A DNA stretch of 7,223 bases from an uncultured Bacteroidales bacterium (GCA_946619625.1 CAMOMF010000049.1:1-7223), one strand, 5' to 3'. Numbered from the stretch's first letter, positions 1 through 6,381 are shown. Numbers and translations: made by a program. Notes: generated from the letters alone by a model not told the origin.

Positions 1-345
1 CCAATCTATCACCTTGCTTGAATGTGACGACAGTTCATAATATATTTCACCGTCCTCATTCCTATAGTTGGTCAGAAAACCGCTGTCCGTCCACTTCTTG
101 ATATACTTGGCAGCCTTCTCTTCGTATGTGTCTGTATAGAGGATATCACTCTCCTCATCCTCATCAACCCCATGACTATTCAGATACTCCGCCAACAGGC
201 TGTGTATGTTCTCATGCGAAGCTGCCGCCACATTATCAAAAACTCCTGTTAGGAATTCAATAATAATGCCACAACTCCGTGCCCGGAGCAGAGCTACACT
301 TGGTGAGTTTCTCAGCGTTTCCAATATGTTGTTCTTACCCGTCAT
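1..345 (-). CDS. jetA: Wadjet defence protein JetA (DUF3375), N-terminal 115 residues, cut by window edge
   Basis: Reading the minus strand from ATG at 345 gives an open frame of 115 codons running off the left edge. It begins MTGKNNILETLRNSPSVALL and continues with an acidic stretch (HGVDEDEESD) and the block TYEEKAAKYIKKWTDSGFLT, then NEDGEIYYELSSHSSKVIDW. This matches the start of DUF3375 proteins: a 'LR.S....LLRA' helix, a 'F......I....L...L' helix pair, then 'A..Y...W...G.L' and a winged-helix-like '.D.E.YYELS....K...W' segment. DUF3375 is JetA, the MksF-like kleisin of Wadjet (JetABCD), a condensin-like complex that cleaves small circular plasmids in the cytoplasm. jetA is normally the first gene, so jetB, jetC and jetD would lie left of the window. 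The start lies 15 bases after the stop of the HNH remnant, with only an A-rich stretch before it. Family assignment is from remembered motifs; the rest of the system is inferred. Confidence 0.78.
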   Translation of the reverse strand, partial: MTGKNNILETLRNSPSVALLRARSCGIIIEFLTGVFDNVAAASHENIHSLLAEYLNSHGVDEDEESDILYTDTYEEKAAKYIKKWTDSGFLTNYRNEDGEIYYELSSHSSKVIDW

Positions 346-360
346 TAAACTTTTTTATGA

Positions 361-644
361 TTACACCTTCAAATGCTCAAACAATTTCAATCTCAGCACC
401 TCGCCATTCGAAAACTCAAACTGGAATTTCTTGCGGTTGAATCGCGGGTTATTCTTATGGATGATGCTATGGTAATTCGGACTGATGATAATGATATTTG
501 TGGAGTCGTTGTTCTGCGACGTGGTGAAATAGTCGATATGGTGGGATGTGAACAGCGGCACACCGACACTGGAATGGTCATCCCTTCATTCAGCAACGAC
601 CAGTCCACCGTCTTCTGCAATATGAATCCGTTGACGTAATCCAT
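361..644 (-). pseudogene. HNH endonuclease remnant (start and end of gene joined out of frame)
   Basis: Two coding pieces lie in different minus-strand frames. From ATG at 644 the first reads MDYVNGFILQKTVDWSLLNE then GMTIPV, which resembles the beginning of Bacteroidetes HNH proteins. About 26 codons in, the coding sense moves to another frame, which reads VPLFTSHHIDYFTTSQNNDS and then TNIIIISPNYHSIIHKNNP, ending LKLFEHLKV and TAA at 361-363. The second piece carries the beta-beta-alpha-metal nuclease core: the HH pair, N in NDSTN, and the PNYHSIIH helix. Only about 20 codons separate the two pieces, whereas family members are usually a few hundred residues long, so the middle seems deleted rather than a single base lost. 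The gene probably preceded jetA as part of the same defence island. A sequencing error could explain the frame change but not the shortness. Confidence 0.6.
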
Positions 645-779
645 CAGAGCTGTATTTTGTTTTTATACGTTTGTTTTGCTTCTTACCATCTTCTTACCCT
701 ATCGAGAGACTATTGAACGCCTATTCTAAGGCTATCTACGTCCTTGTTACGACCTTCGAACGATGGCGGAACGACCTTG

Positions 780-1189
780 CTACGATATAGCTTGAAGCTT
801 TTCTCTGCCTTCTTCAGTTAAGGCATACTTTTGTTTCGGACTGTTTGGTACATCCTTTATCGTCGGTTCTACCAAGCCTGACTCACACAAATGCTGCAAT
901 ACATTATCCTTTATTCTTCCTCTATTCTTTTCTTTAGTTTTTTCCATCAATTCTTTCAATGATTGTGGTTCTTTACACAGAGCTATGAGAATAGCGGTTG
1001 CGTCAGGATAATGTGACACGGCTAGCTTGGACAAACTTGTGACAAAACTTGTGACAAACTGGGAAGATCATTGGCAAAAGCACAGACAGCCTCCTGAAAC
1101 TTATCCATGTCACCTGTTGACGTGGTACGCTCCACACGATAGGTTTCCGTGCTATGCAGCAGTTCTAGTATCTCGTTTTTAGTTATCAT
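780..1189 (-). pseudogene. AlbA_2/Schlafen-type ATP-binding protein with large internal deletion
   Basis: ATG at 1189 opens a frame reading MITKNEILELLHSTETYRVE, then RTTSTGDMDKFQEAVCAFAND. This is the typical first segment of AlbA_2 (Schlafen-like) proteins: '.E....R.ER..S..D.DK....ICAFANDLP'. The frame ends at TAG at 1024-1026 after running through a short repeat. In another frame, from about 1059 to the TAG at 780-782, the sequence reads VTSFVTSLSKLAVSHYPDAT, then a helical part and ESGLVEPTIKDVPNSPKQKY and ALTEEGREKL. This is the C-terminal winged helix of the same family, including the common 'PNSP.QKY.LTEEGR' wing. Whole proteins have roughly 350-500 residues, so most of the AlbA fold and the linker are gone, with the junction near 1055-1070. 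The winged-helix part alone could start at TTG 1034, but nothing supports its expression. It lies upstream of the HNH remnant and jetA in the same direction. Confidence 0.65.
1036..1059. repeat. 12-bp tandem repeat at the deletion junction of the AlbA_2 remnant
   Basis: CTTGTGACAAAA (1036-1047) is followed directly by CTTGTGACAAAC (1048-1059), and a third partial unit (ACAAACTTG) adjoins at 1031-1039. On the coding strand this encodes the VTSFVTS linker before the winged helix. It lies where the front part of the gene has been joined to the back part. Confidence 0.6.
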
Positions 1190-1271
1190 TTCATCAACAA
1201 CGTTTTTTTCAAAAATTTCACTGAACTCTTCTCTCGCTCATCTCTCGGTCATCGGTCGGTTGTATATTTTG

Positions 1272-1300
1272 GGAAAATAAGATCTTGCGTCTTTGTCAAA
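1272..1300 (-). promoter_or_regulatory. possible weak promoter for the jetA-side genes
   Basis: On the minus strand TTTG (1297-1300) is followed after 17 bases by TATTTTCC (1272-1279). This is a partial match to the Bacteroidetes pattern TTTG-N19/21-TAnnTTTG: the spacing is short and the last two bases of the -7 element are wrong. It sits between the end of the regulator gene (1310) and the AlbA_2 remnant (1189), where a promoter for the minus-strand defence genes would be expected. No convincing rho-independent terminator was seen between 1200 and 1310. Confidence 0.2.
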
Positions 1301-1309
1301 AACAGGACT

Positions 1310-2782
1310 CTACTTGACGCTGCTGGGCAGGTGCCCGAAATACTCTTTGTAGCACTTGGTGAAGTACCCCGGGCTGGAGAAACAGAGTTCTAATGCCACT
1401 TGCTGGACGGTCATGTCGGTAGTGTGCAGCAACTCGTTGGCGCGGATCAGCCGGCGCTCGCGAATATAGTCCAATGGACCTTTCCCCGAGACAGACTTGA
1501 CGCGACGGAAAATCTGCGTGCGGCTCAGTTGGAGCAGACTGGCCAGATACTCTACGTTCAGGTTGGGATCAGTGAGGTGGGCGTCCACTATCTGTTTGAG
1601 CCGTTCGGTAAAGGCCTCGTCCCGACGGCTGAGTTGAATAGCCTCCTGCACGTTCTCCAACTGCGGCACCACCTCTTCTTTGATTTCCGTCTGCAAGCGG
1701 TGTTGGCTGTAGAAAAGAAAAGCGATAATGAGTACGAACAGCAGGATGGTAAAAGAAACTACAATGACGATAATATGCCGATGAAATCGGAGATCTTCCA
1801 TCATAGTGTCGGTCCTAATCTGCACAATTTTCATCGTTTCGATATCGTGCATTCGTTCGTTATACTGCATGAGGATGGCTTGGGCGGCACCGGAATAGAC
1901 CATAGTCGTTTGCAACACGGTGTCGCGCACAAACGGTTCGCCGGATAGAATCTTTGCCGCCGTGTTGATGACCATGTCTCCGCGGGACGAGTACGTGGCG
2001 GTACACTCTATGATTCCTCCCACGATGGCTTGTAATCCCACCGAAATGCCGTCCACACCCATTATACGTACGCTGCCTGAACCGTACCCCTTGGTGTCGC
2101 GGACCGCCTCTGCCGCACCAATAGCCATCAGGTCGTTCTGCGCGACAATCAGTTCTACATTAGCGTATTGGGAAAGGTAAGAACATACTGCCCGATAGGC
2201 GTCCTCTTTTTGCCAAAGCCCCTGCACTGAACGGATGAGGGGAATCGTGTCGTGCCCGGCAAGGCTCTCTATCATCCCTTTATGCCGTAATGTGGCGGGA
2301 GTGGAGCCCGGTAGTCCGCACACCTCCAACACATGCAGCCTGTGTGACGTTGTGGATTGAATGCTATGTATCCAGTCCGCCATCAGAACCCCCACTTGAT
2401 AGTTGTCTCCACCGATAAAAGCCGTCCACTCGTCCCCCGTCACTCGTCGGTCCGCTACGATAACAGGAATGCCGGCATGGTAGGCACGGGTGACTGCCGG
2501 TTTGACCTCTTCCGCCTCGTTCGGACTGACAATTAACAAGTCCACGCGTTCCTGAATGAAACTGTCTATTTGCGCACATTGCAAGTCGTTGCTGCCGTTA
2601 GCAAAGCGGGTGTACAGTTTCATTTCCGGGTGCAGCAGCAGTTCGCATTGCATTTCGTTGTTCATCTTTTGCCTCCACGCGTCGTCTAAGCATTGGCTGA
2701 CACCTATGCGGTACTGTTTTTGCGGAGAGACGCAGCCTGTAAGAATGAGGCAGAGTAAAAAGATATATTTTGCCTTTTGCAT
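1310..2782 (-). CDS. membrane-spanning one-component regulator: periplasmic sugar-binding-like domain, membrane helix, AraC domain
   Basis: The 490-residue product begins MQKAKYIFLLCLILTGC, a lipoprotein signal with lipobox LTGC (Cys17). Residues ~24-305 are a type I periplasmic-binding-protein fold like ribose-binding proteins: YRIGVSQC opening, LLIVSPNEAEEV, GIPVIVADRRV, FIGGDNYQVG, AQNDLMAIGAAEAV, GVDGISVG. Residues 337-358 (IIVIVVSFTILLFVLIIAFL) form one membrane helix, followed by a charged linker. Residues ~393-488 are an AraC-type domain (NVEYLASLLQLSRTQIFRRV; FSSPGYFTKCYKEYFGHLPS) like that ending Bacteroides hybrid two-component systems such as the fructose sensor BT1754. No histidine kinase or receiver lies between, so the signal should pass straight through the membrane, ToxR-fashion. 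An in-frame ATG at 2842 would add 20 residues and overlap the upstream gene; 2782 is preferred because the lipoprotein signal starts there. It is last in the four-gene run, 31 bases after the previous stop. Ligand and targets are unknown. Confidence 0.85.
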   Translation of the reverse strand: MQKAKYIFLLCLILTGCVSPQKQYRIGVSQCLDDAWRQKMNNEMQCELLLHPEMKLYTRFANGSNDLQCAQIDSFIQERVDLLIVSPNEAEEVKPAVTRAYHAGIPVIVADRRVTGDEWTAFIGGDNYQVGVLMADWIHSIQSTTSHRLHVLEVCGLPGSTPATLRHKGMIESLAGHDTIPLIRSVQGLWQKEDAYRAVCSYLSQYANVELIVAQNDLMAIGAAEAVRDTKGYGSGSVRIMGVDGISVGLQAIVGGIIECTATYSSRGDMVINTAAKILSGEPFVRDTVLQTTMVYSGAAQAILMQYNERMHDIETMKIVQIRTDTMMEDLRFHRHIIVIVVSFTILLFVLIIAFLFYSQHRLQTEIKEEVVPQLENVQEAIQLSRRDEAFTERLKQIVDAHLTDPNLNVEYLASLLQLSRTQIFRRVKSVSGKGPLDYIRERRLIRANELLHTTDMTVQQVALELCFSSPGYFTKCYKEYFGHLPSSVK

Positions 2783-2813
2783 GGTTGTTATTTTCTGTTG
2801 GAGTACAAAGTGG

Positions 2814-3110
2814 CTAAAACAAAGTGGGGTTGTCTGCATCAAAGCGCTGCAGGATGTTCATCATCAGAGTCTCGCGTATCATCTGTGACCGGTTCTTGAT
2901 GTCGTATTTGGAAAGATAGGTGTTGAGCGCTTTCCATTCACTATCGTTGAGAAGTATGGTCACGCGGTGTGTACGGGTCATTTGACGCTGCATTTTCCGT
3001 GCGGATGAACGTGCGGACGGTATCTCTTCAGAGAGTGACAATCCGCGTAGCGGGTAGGCGGGTCTTCGACCGCGATGCAGGGTTTCGTTGTGTCTGACTT
3101 TTCTTCGCAT
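2814..3110 (-). CDS. small ribbon-helix-helix-like DNA-binding protein
   Basis: The 98-residue product has a strongly basic first half (MRRKVRHNETLHRGRRPAYP, then RSSARKMQRQ). At residues 48-90 comes a ribbon-helix-helix pattern: a strand HRVTILL, helix A from NDSEWKALNTYLSKYD, then the turn IKNRSQ and helix B MIRETLMMNILQRF, ending DADNPTLF. In CopG/MetJ-like proteins two such chains dimerise and the paired strands enter the DNA major groove. The 'NRS.MIRET' turn is typical of the second helix in Bacteroidetes RHH proteins, including those of the mobilisation type, so a role other than transcription is possible. It starts 28 bases after the beta-barrel gene and ends 31 bases before the regulator gene, which suggests cotranscription and perhaps feedback on the operon. 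No named family was recognised and the role is inferred only. Confidence 0.7.
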   Translation of the reverse strand: MRRKVRHNETLHRGRRPAYPLRGLSLSEEIPSARSSARKMQRQMTRTHRVTILLNDSEWKALNTYLSKYDIKNRSQMIRETLMMNILQRFDADNPTLF

Positions 3111-3138
3111 GGTATATTGGGGATGTATGATTAAGACC

Positions 3139-3978
3139 TTAAAAAAACAATGCTATTTTGGTTCCAAAGCCGCATAGGTAGCGGTGGGCTTGGGCGGTGT
3201 AATCTTTGCCTTCAACGGTTTCCGTAATGGAGGTCTTGCAGCCTTGCAGGTCGGCAAACCCGCCAAGGAAGAAAGCGCCTTTGCGGGAGAAATTATACCG
3301 CCAACCGAACTCCACGTCTGCACAGAACCCGCCTGTTACGCTCCTCAAACCTATTCCATAGCCCGCTCCCAAACCCAGCATAGGTACATGGTTCCCCCGC
3401 ATGAGGGGCACTTCGGCACGCACCTTGACAGGGATAAACGCCATGTTCTTCCCCTTCATCATATATGACTGGAACCCGACGGAGCCGCCCAGGAAAATAC
3501 GGTGCCCCAACAAGTTACCGGTACCGACCATCACTTCTGCTCCGGCATGTCCGCCGCCTTGAGTCCTGCTGCCATCGGCGTCACCGACCACCGCACTGCC
3601 GGCGGGCAGCACCATCCCGCCACCGAAAACACTCACGCCCATGCTTACTTTCCGACCGGTTTCAGCCGCTAATTTTTGCTCCATATCCTGCGTTGCCTCT
3701 TGGCTTTGGGACGGAGTATCCACCGTGTCGTTTTGCACGTCATTTTCCTCCAAGATATCGCTTTTGGGGTACTGGTATCGCGATCCGTTGGCATCACGTA
3801 TGACAACGACTTCTTCGTTTTGAAAGAGAATAGTGCCCTCCACCGTCTTGCCCGATTTGAGGCGTATGACATCAGCCCAAGCGGCATGGGTACCCCCCAT
3901 GAACATCAGGAACACCATAACGGCAAGCCCGATACGTGTACATCTGTATTGTTTGACGTTGTTTTTCCGGTTGTTCAT
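3139..3978 (-). CDS. exported protein with Sm-like domain and outer-membrane beta-barrel
   Basis: The 279-residue product has a signal peptide with a long basic front (MNNRKNNVKQYRCTR), a hydrophobic core (IGLAVMVFLMFMGG) and a cleavage site after AWA (residue 35). Residues 36-77 are a small beta domain, DVIRLKSGKTVEGTILFQNE then EVVVIRDANGSRYQYPKSDI. This resembles the 'LK.G....G.I.......V...D.....Y....I' module found before barrels in many Bacteroidetes proteins. A polar linker (78-108) follows. Residues 109-279 alternate glycine and aromatic strands (GVSVFGGGMVL, IFLGGSVGFQSYM, LGLGAGYGIGL, VEFGWRYNF, GAFFLGGFADLQG) and end in FGTKIALFF; the terminal Phe is the usual signal for outer-membrane barrel assembly. 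The size suits an eight-stranded barrel. It begins 13 bases after the protease stop. It may be a surface partner of the protease, but nothing proves this, and no inhibitor-like motif was seen. Confidence 0.75.
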   Translation of the reverse strand: MNNRKNNVKQYRCTRIGLAVMVFLMFMGGTHAAWADVIRLKSGKTVEGTILFQNEEVVVIRDANGSRYQYPKSDILEENDVQNDTVDTPSQSQEATQDMEQKLAAETGRKVSMGVSVFGGGMVLPAGSAVVGDADGSRTQGGGHAGAEVMVGTGNLLGHRIFLGGSVGFQSYMMKGKNMAFIPVKVRAEVPLMRGNHVPMLGLGAGYGIGLRSVTGGFCADVEFGWRYNFSRKGAFFLGGFADLQGCKTSITETVEGKDYTAQAHRYLCGFGTKIALFF

Positions 3979-3991
3979 AGGCTGTATGTTT

Positions 3992-6109
3992 TTATTTGGT
4001 CTGTATGCCCTGCAGGGTATAAGTCTTTCCGTTATGGATGATATACAGGATGCCGTTGCGCAGGATTTTCTGCGTCTCTACGATATCCCCCTCGGCCTGC
4101 GGCAGAGCCGTTATGTTCACCAATGGAATCTCTTCGCCCTTGGCATGACCATCGGTGTTCTCACCATAGTAGGCTTTCACCTTGCTCAAAGGCACCTGTT
4201 CGGTGTTGCTGTAGTCCACCCCCAGCAGGCGGATTCGGTACTCCACTATGTAATTATTGCTGCTTTCGTCGTAGGCTACTCCACACGCGGCTTCATCGGC
4301 ATCGGTTCTTACCATGTTGTCATTGTCAGCGGTAGTGCCGTGATAGTGAACGCCACCCCAACAATGCAGACCGGTCATCGCCCCCGCCATGTATTTGCCG
4401 ATAATCGAGTTGGAGCCCTTGGCGAACACATTGAACAGCAACAGCACTTGGTCTTGGTCGTCATTGATGTTTTTTGTATAGAAACCGTCCGTGGAGAGTT
4501 GCAGTTTCCAGTGATGATGTCCGTCTTCGGAATTGTTGGGGTAGTAGTAGGCTCTCAGTTTTGTCAGGTCGTACTCCGTAGGATCGACAGGCACGAACAA
4601 CTCACGCGGAGTCACCTCCGGCACTTGTACAAACACCGAGTCGTCGGTCACGGTGAGGGTACAACGCCAACTGCCTAACCATTTGCGCATGATGGGGAAC
4701 AACTTGCCGGGCTGGTCTGCAGAGCGGGCAAACAACTCTACGTCGTAAGTCCCTGCAGGGTAATTGTAGAACGAGGCGTAGTACGACAGTCTCGGACGCT
4801 GATAACCCACTTTCAGCGGTTTTAGGTCGGTTGGGTTGGTGATGGTTTCGTAGAAAGCACCGTCTTTGCACACACGCAGTGCGAGGTTGCCGGTCCAGTC
4901 GCTTACGCCGTCATTATGAAGGGTGTCCACATATATCTCCACTTGGTCCGCCTTGCCGTAACGGGTACTTGACACGCGCACGTTCTGGCAGGAAAAAGAG
5001 TAGAAATAGTCGCCGTTTTGGTCGGGGTGGATGTGCGTAAAGGCCCTCACTTCTGCTACGTAGCCCTGATTGGTGGGCGAACCGCCTGCACCCTGACTCT
5101 TGGGATTGAAAGCGCTGATACGGAAATAACCGTCGCTCCTGCCTGTCCAACCCCAATTGATATGCAGCAGACCGTTGGCGTCCATGCCGTCGCATACAAA
5201 CGCATGCCCTCTGTCGCTCAGCGTCCGGGCGCTTATCAGTACCGGGCGGTTCAGCAGAAGGTCCGCGGCTATGCTGTCCATCATCTGCTCTTCGGGCATG
5301 TAGTCTAATCTCAGGCCATGGATACTTTTGTCGTAGCGGAAATAATCTACCAGCGCTTTTGCCATAATGGCACTTTTGGCGGTACTGTTGCTGGTACTAT
5401 ACTTCATGTTGCAGGCTATGCCGCAGTGGTACATCAGTTTGGCGGTGTCGAAACCCGCACCCCAGTCGTACGTGGTGTTGCCAAAATCGGCACTCAGCGT
5501 GATACTGTCGCCGTTATCGCCCGCCCAATTGTAACTGTTCGAACCTACGCCTTGCGCCGGATGGTTGTACTTGCGCATGATCTGTGCCGCTGCCGTCGCC
5601 ACGCAGCCCGTCAGGCAGTGCTTGCCGTTCAGGGTCGGGCACAGGTTGTTGTAGGGGGCGTTCTGTCCCCATTGAGTGGCACACAAGGGTGCTACCGGCG
5701 TGTAGGTCTTGCTGTAGATGGGCGTGGAGGATGAGTCTGTCCTGCATACATAGGCTATCGCACGAGTGTAGTAGTGCATCCACTCCTGCAGATTGTCCGG
5801 CAGGGCGTTTTCGTCCCAATGTCCCCGGTCCGAATACCCCAGAACCGTATAGGCGCGGTCGTCGGCTGAAATCAGGACGAAACCGTTTTCCTCTCCCTTG
5901 TTGAATACATAGATGGCAGGTTCGCCTGCCTCGGTCATAACCGTACTTGCCAGGGTCAGTTCCGATGCACGGGACGGTGCTTGATTGCCGTTCGTTTTCC
6001 CTTCTGTCATCTGCAGGGCTGCCATGCGGGCTTGTTCCACACTGCGCGGTGCTGCCAGCATCTCTGCCCAGCACACCACTGCAACGACAATATAAATAAT
6101 TCTTTTCAT
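3992..6109 (-). CDS. secreted C10 (streptopain-type) cysteine protease with propeptide and C-terminal tail
   Basis: The 705-residue product has signal peptide MKRIIYIVVAVVCWAEMLAA. A propeptide of the Spi/inhibitor I69 type follows (~21-135; SVEQARMAAL, NGFVLISADDRAYTVLGYSD). The papain-like C10 domain has catalytic Cys169 in CLTGCVATAAAQIMRKYNHP, His302 in DRGHAFVCDG, and the Asn-Trp pair N318/W319 in HINWGWTG, matching SpeB's 'GHAFV.DG' and 'NWGW'. All expected active-site residues are present. Beyond ~370 are ~330 residues of beta-rich extension, then a tail with RNGILYIIHNGKTYTLQG (684-701), a type seen at the ends of many Bacteroidales secreted proteins. Related enzymes are the B. fragilis Bfp proteases and Prevotella interpain. 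The product should mature by cleavage outside the inner membrane. An upstream ATG at 6193 with AGGAG five bases before it would add 28 Lys-rich residues; 6109 is chosen because the signal peptide begins there. First gene of the operon. Confidence 0.92.
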   Translation of the reverse strand: MKRIIYIVVAVVCWAEMLAAPRSVEQARMAALQMTEGKTNGNQAPSRASELTLASTVMTEAGEPAIYVFNKGEENGFVLISADDRAYTVLGYSDRGHWDENALPDNLQEWMHYYTRAIAYVCRTDSSSTPIYSKTYTPVAPLCATQWGQNAPYNNLCPTLNGKHCLTGCVATAAAQIMRKYNHPAQGVGSNSYNWAGDNGDSITLSADFGNTTYDWGAGFDTAKLMYHCGIACNMKYSTSNSTAKSAIMAKALVDYFRYDKSIHGLRLDYMPEEQMMDSIAADLLLNRPVLISARTLSDRGHAFVCDGMDANGLLHINWGWTGRSDGYFRISAFNPKSQGAGGSPTNQGYVAEVRAFTHIHPDQNGDYFYSFSCQNVRVSSTRYGKADQVEIYVDTLHNDGVSDWTGNLALRVCKDGAFYETITNPTDLKPLKVGYQRPRLSYYASFYNYPAGTYDVELFARSADQPGKLFPIMRKWLGSWRCTLTVTDDSVFVQVPEVTPRELFVPVDPTEYDLTKLRAYYYPNNSEDGHHHWKLQLSTDGFYTKNINDDQDQVLLLFNVFAKGSNSIIGKYMAGAMTGLHCWGGVHYHGTTADNDNMVRTDADEAACGVAYDESSNNYIVEYRIRLLGVDYSNTEQVPLSKVKAYYGENTDGHAKGEEIPLVNITALPQAEGDIVETQKILRNGILYIIHNGKTYTLQGIQTK

Positions 6110-6183
6110 TTTACCGGTGCAAGCCTTTGCTTTGCTATTCTTAGATTTTTTGTACTCAAATGTTTTTTTTGAAACAGTCCACA

Positions 6184-6203
6184 AGGAGGGCATTTTCTCT
6201 CCT
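6184..6203 (-). promoter_or_regulatory. Shine-Dalgarno sequence and upstream ATG inside a small inverted repeat
   Basis: On the minus strand AGGAG (6199-6203) lies five bases before ATG at 6193 and can pair with CTCCT (6184-6188), with the ATG in the 10-base loop. Shine-Dalgarno sequences are uncommon in Bacteroidetes. This may be a genuine alternative start of the protease or a leader element. The stem has only five base pairs. Confidence 0.35.
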
Positions 6204-6226
6204 ATTCATAATTATTAAACTGCCTG

Positions 6227-6258
6227 CAAAGTTACAAAAAAAATCTGATATAGGCAAA
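6227..6258 (-). promoter_or_regulatory. Bacteroidetes-type promoter of the protease operon
   Basis: On the minus strand TTTG (6255-6258), 20 bases, then TAACTTTG (6227-6234) is a perfect match to the primary sigma factor (SigABfr) pattern TTTG-N19/21-TAnnTTTG. Transcription should start near 6220, giving an untranslated leader of roughly 110 bases to ATG 6109, or roughly 27 bases to ATG 6193. No other comparable promoter was seen in the short gaps between the four genes downstream, in keeping with one transcript. Confidence 0.8.
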
Positions 6259-6307
6259 TTTTTTTACTGAAAAACCTCATCCTGTGCCTTTTTTCACCTC
6301 AAACGAC

Positions 6308-6324
6308 ATTATTTTATGAATAAT
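6308..6324. promoter_or_regulatory. 17-bp inverted repeat between the divergent promoters, possible operator
   Basis: ATTATT (6308-6313) and AATAAT (6319-6324) are exact reverse complements around TTATG. The site lies 12 bases upstream of the plus-strand TTTG (-33) element and about 50 bases upstream of the protease promoter. Its position suits a regulator acting on either promoter, but AT-rich DNA produces such repeats by chance. Confidence 0.25.
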
Positions 6325-6335
6325 ATCCCCAAAAG

Positions 6336-6366
6336 TTTGCATAATTCAAAATTCTTTGTATCTTTG
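6336..6366 (+). promoter_or_regulatory. Bacteroidetes-type promoter, plus strand, upstream of the orphan restriction-gene end
   Basis: TTTG (6336-6339), 19 bases, TATCTTTG (6359-6366) is a perfect match to TTTG-N19/21-TAnnTTTG. A transcript would begin near 6373. It points away from the protease promoter, with about 77 bases between the two -33 elements. It now drives only a structured leader and a truncated gene. Confidence 0.8.
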
Positions 6367-6381
6367 CAGCCGAATTTGTTG

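Noticed and set aside
206..475. Plus-strand open frame of 89 codons
   Set aside because: It lies antisense to jetA and the HNH remnant, both of which carry family motifs, and its own translation has no recognisable protein character.
749..778. ACGACCTT repeated at 749-756 and 771-778, as a possible CRISPR or att site
   Set aside because: There are only two eight-base copies and no further spacing pattern; no integrase or cas gene is nearby.
1228..1260. Pyrimidine-rich stretch with CTCTCGCTC and CGGTCATCGGTCGG near-repeats
   Set aside because: Irregular short repeats without a consistent unit; no function could be supported.
1287..1316. GTCAA/TTGAC inverted repeat as terminator of the operon
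   Set aside because: Only five pairs with a long loop and no T-run placed after the stem on the minus strand.
1400..1948. Plus-strand open frame of 182 codons
   Set aside because: It is a shadow of the AraC and membrane region of the regulator gene; the minus-strand frame has clear domains.
3833..4678. Plus-strand open frame of 281 codons
   Set aside because: It is antisense to the protease C-terminal part and the start of the barrel gene, both strongly supported, and has no family resemblance.
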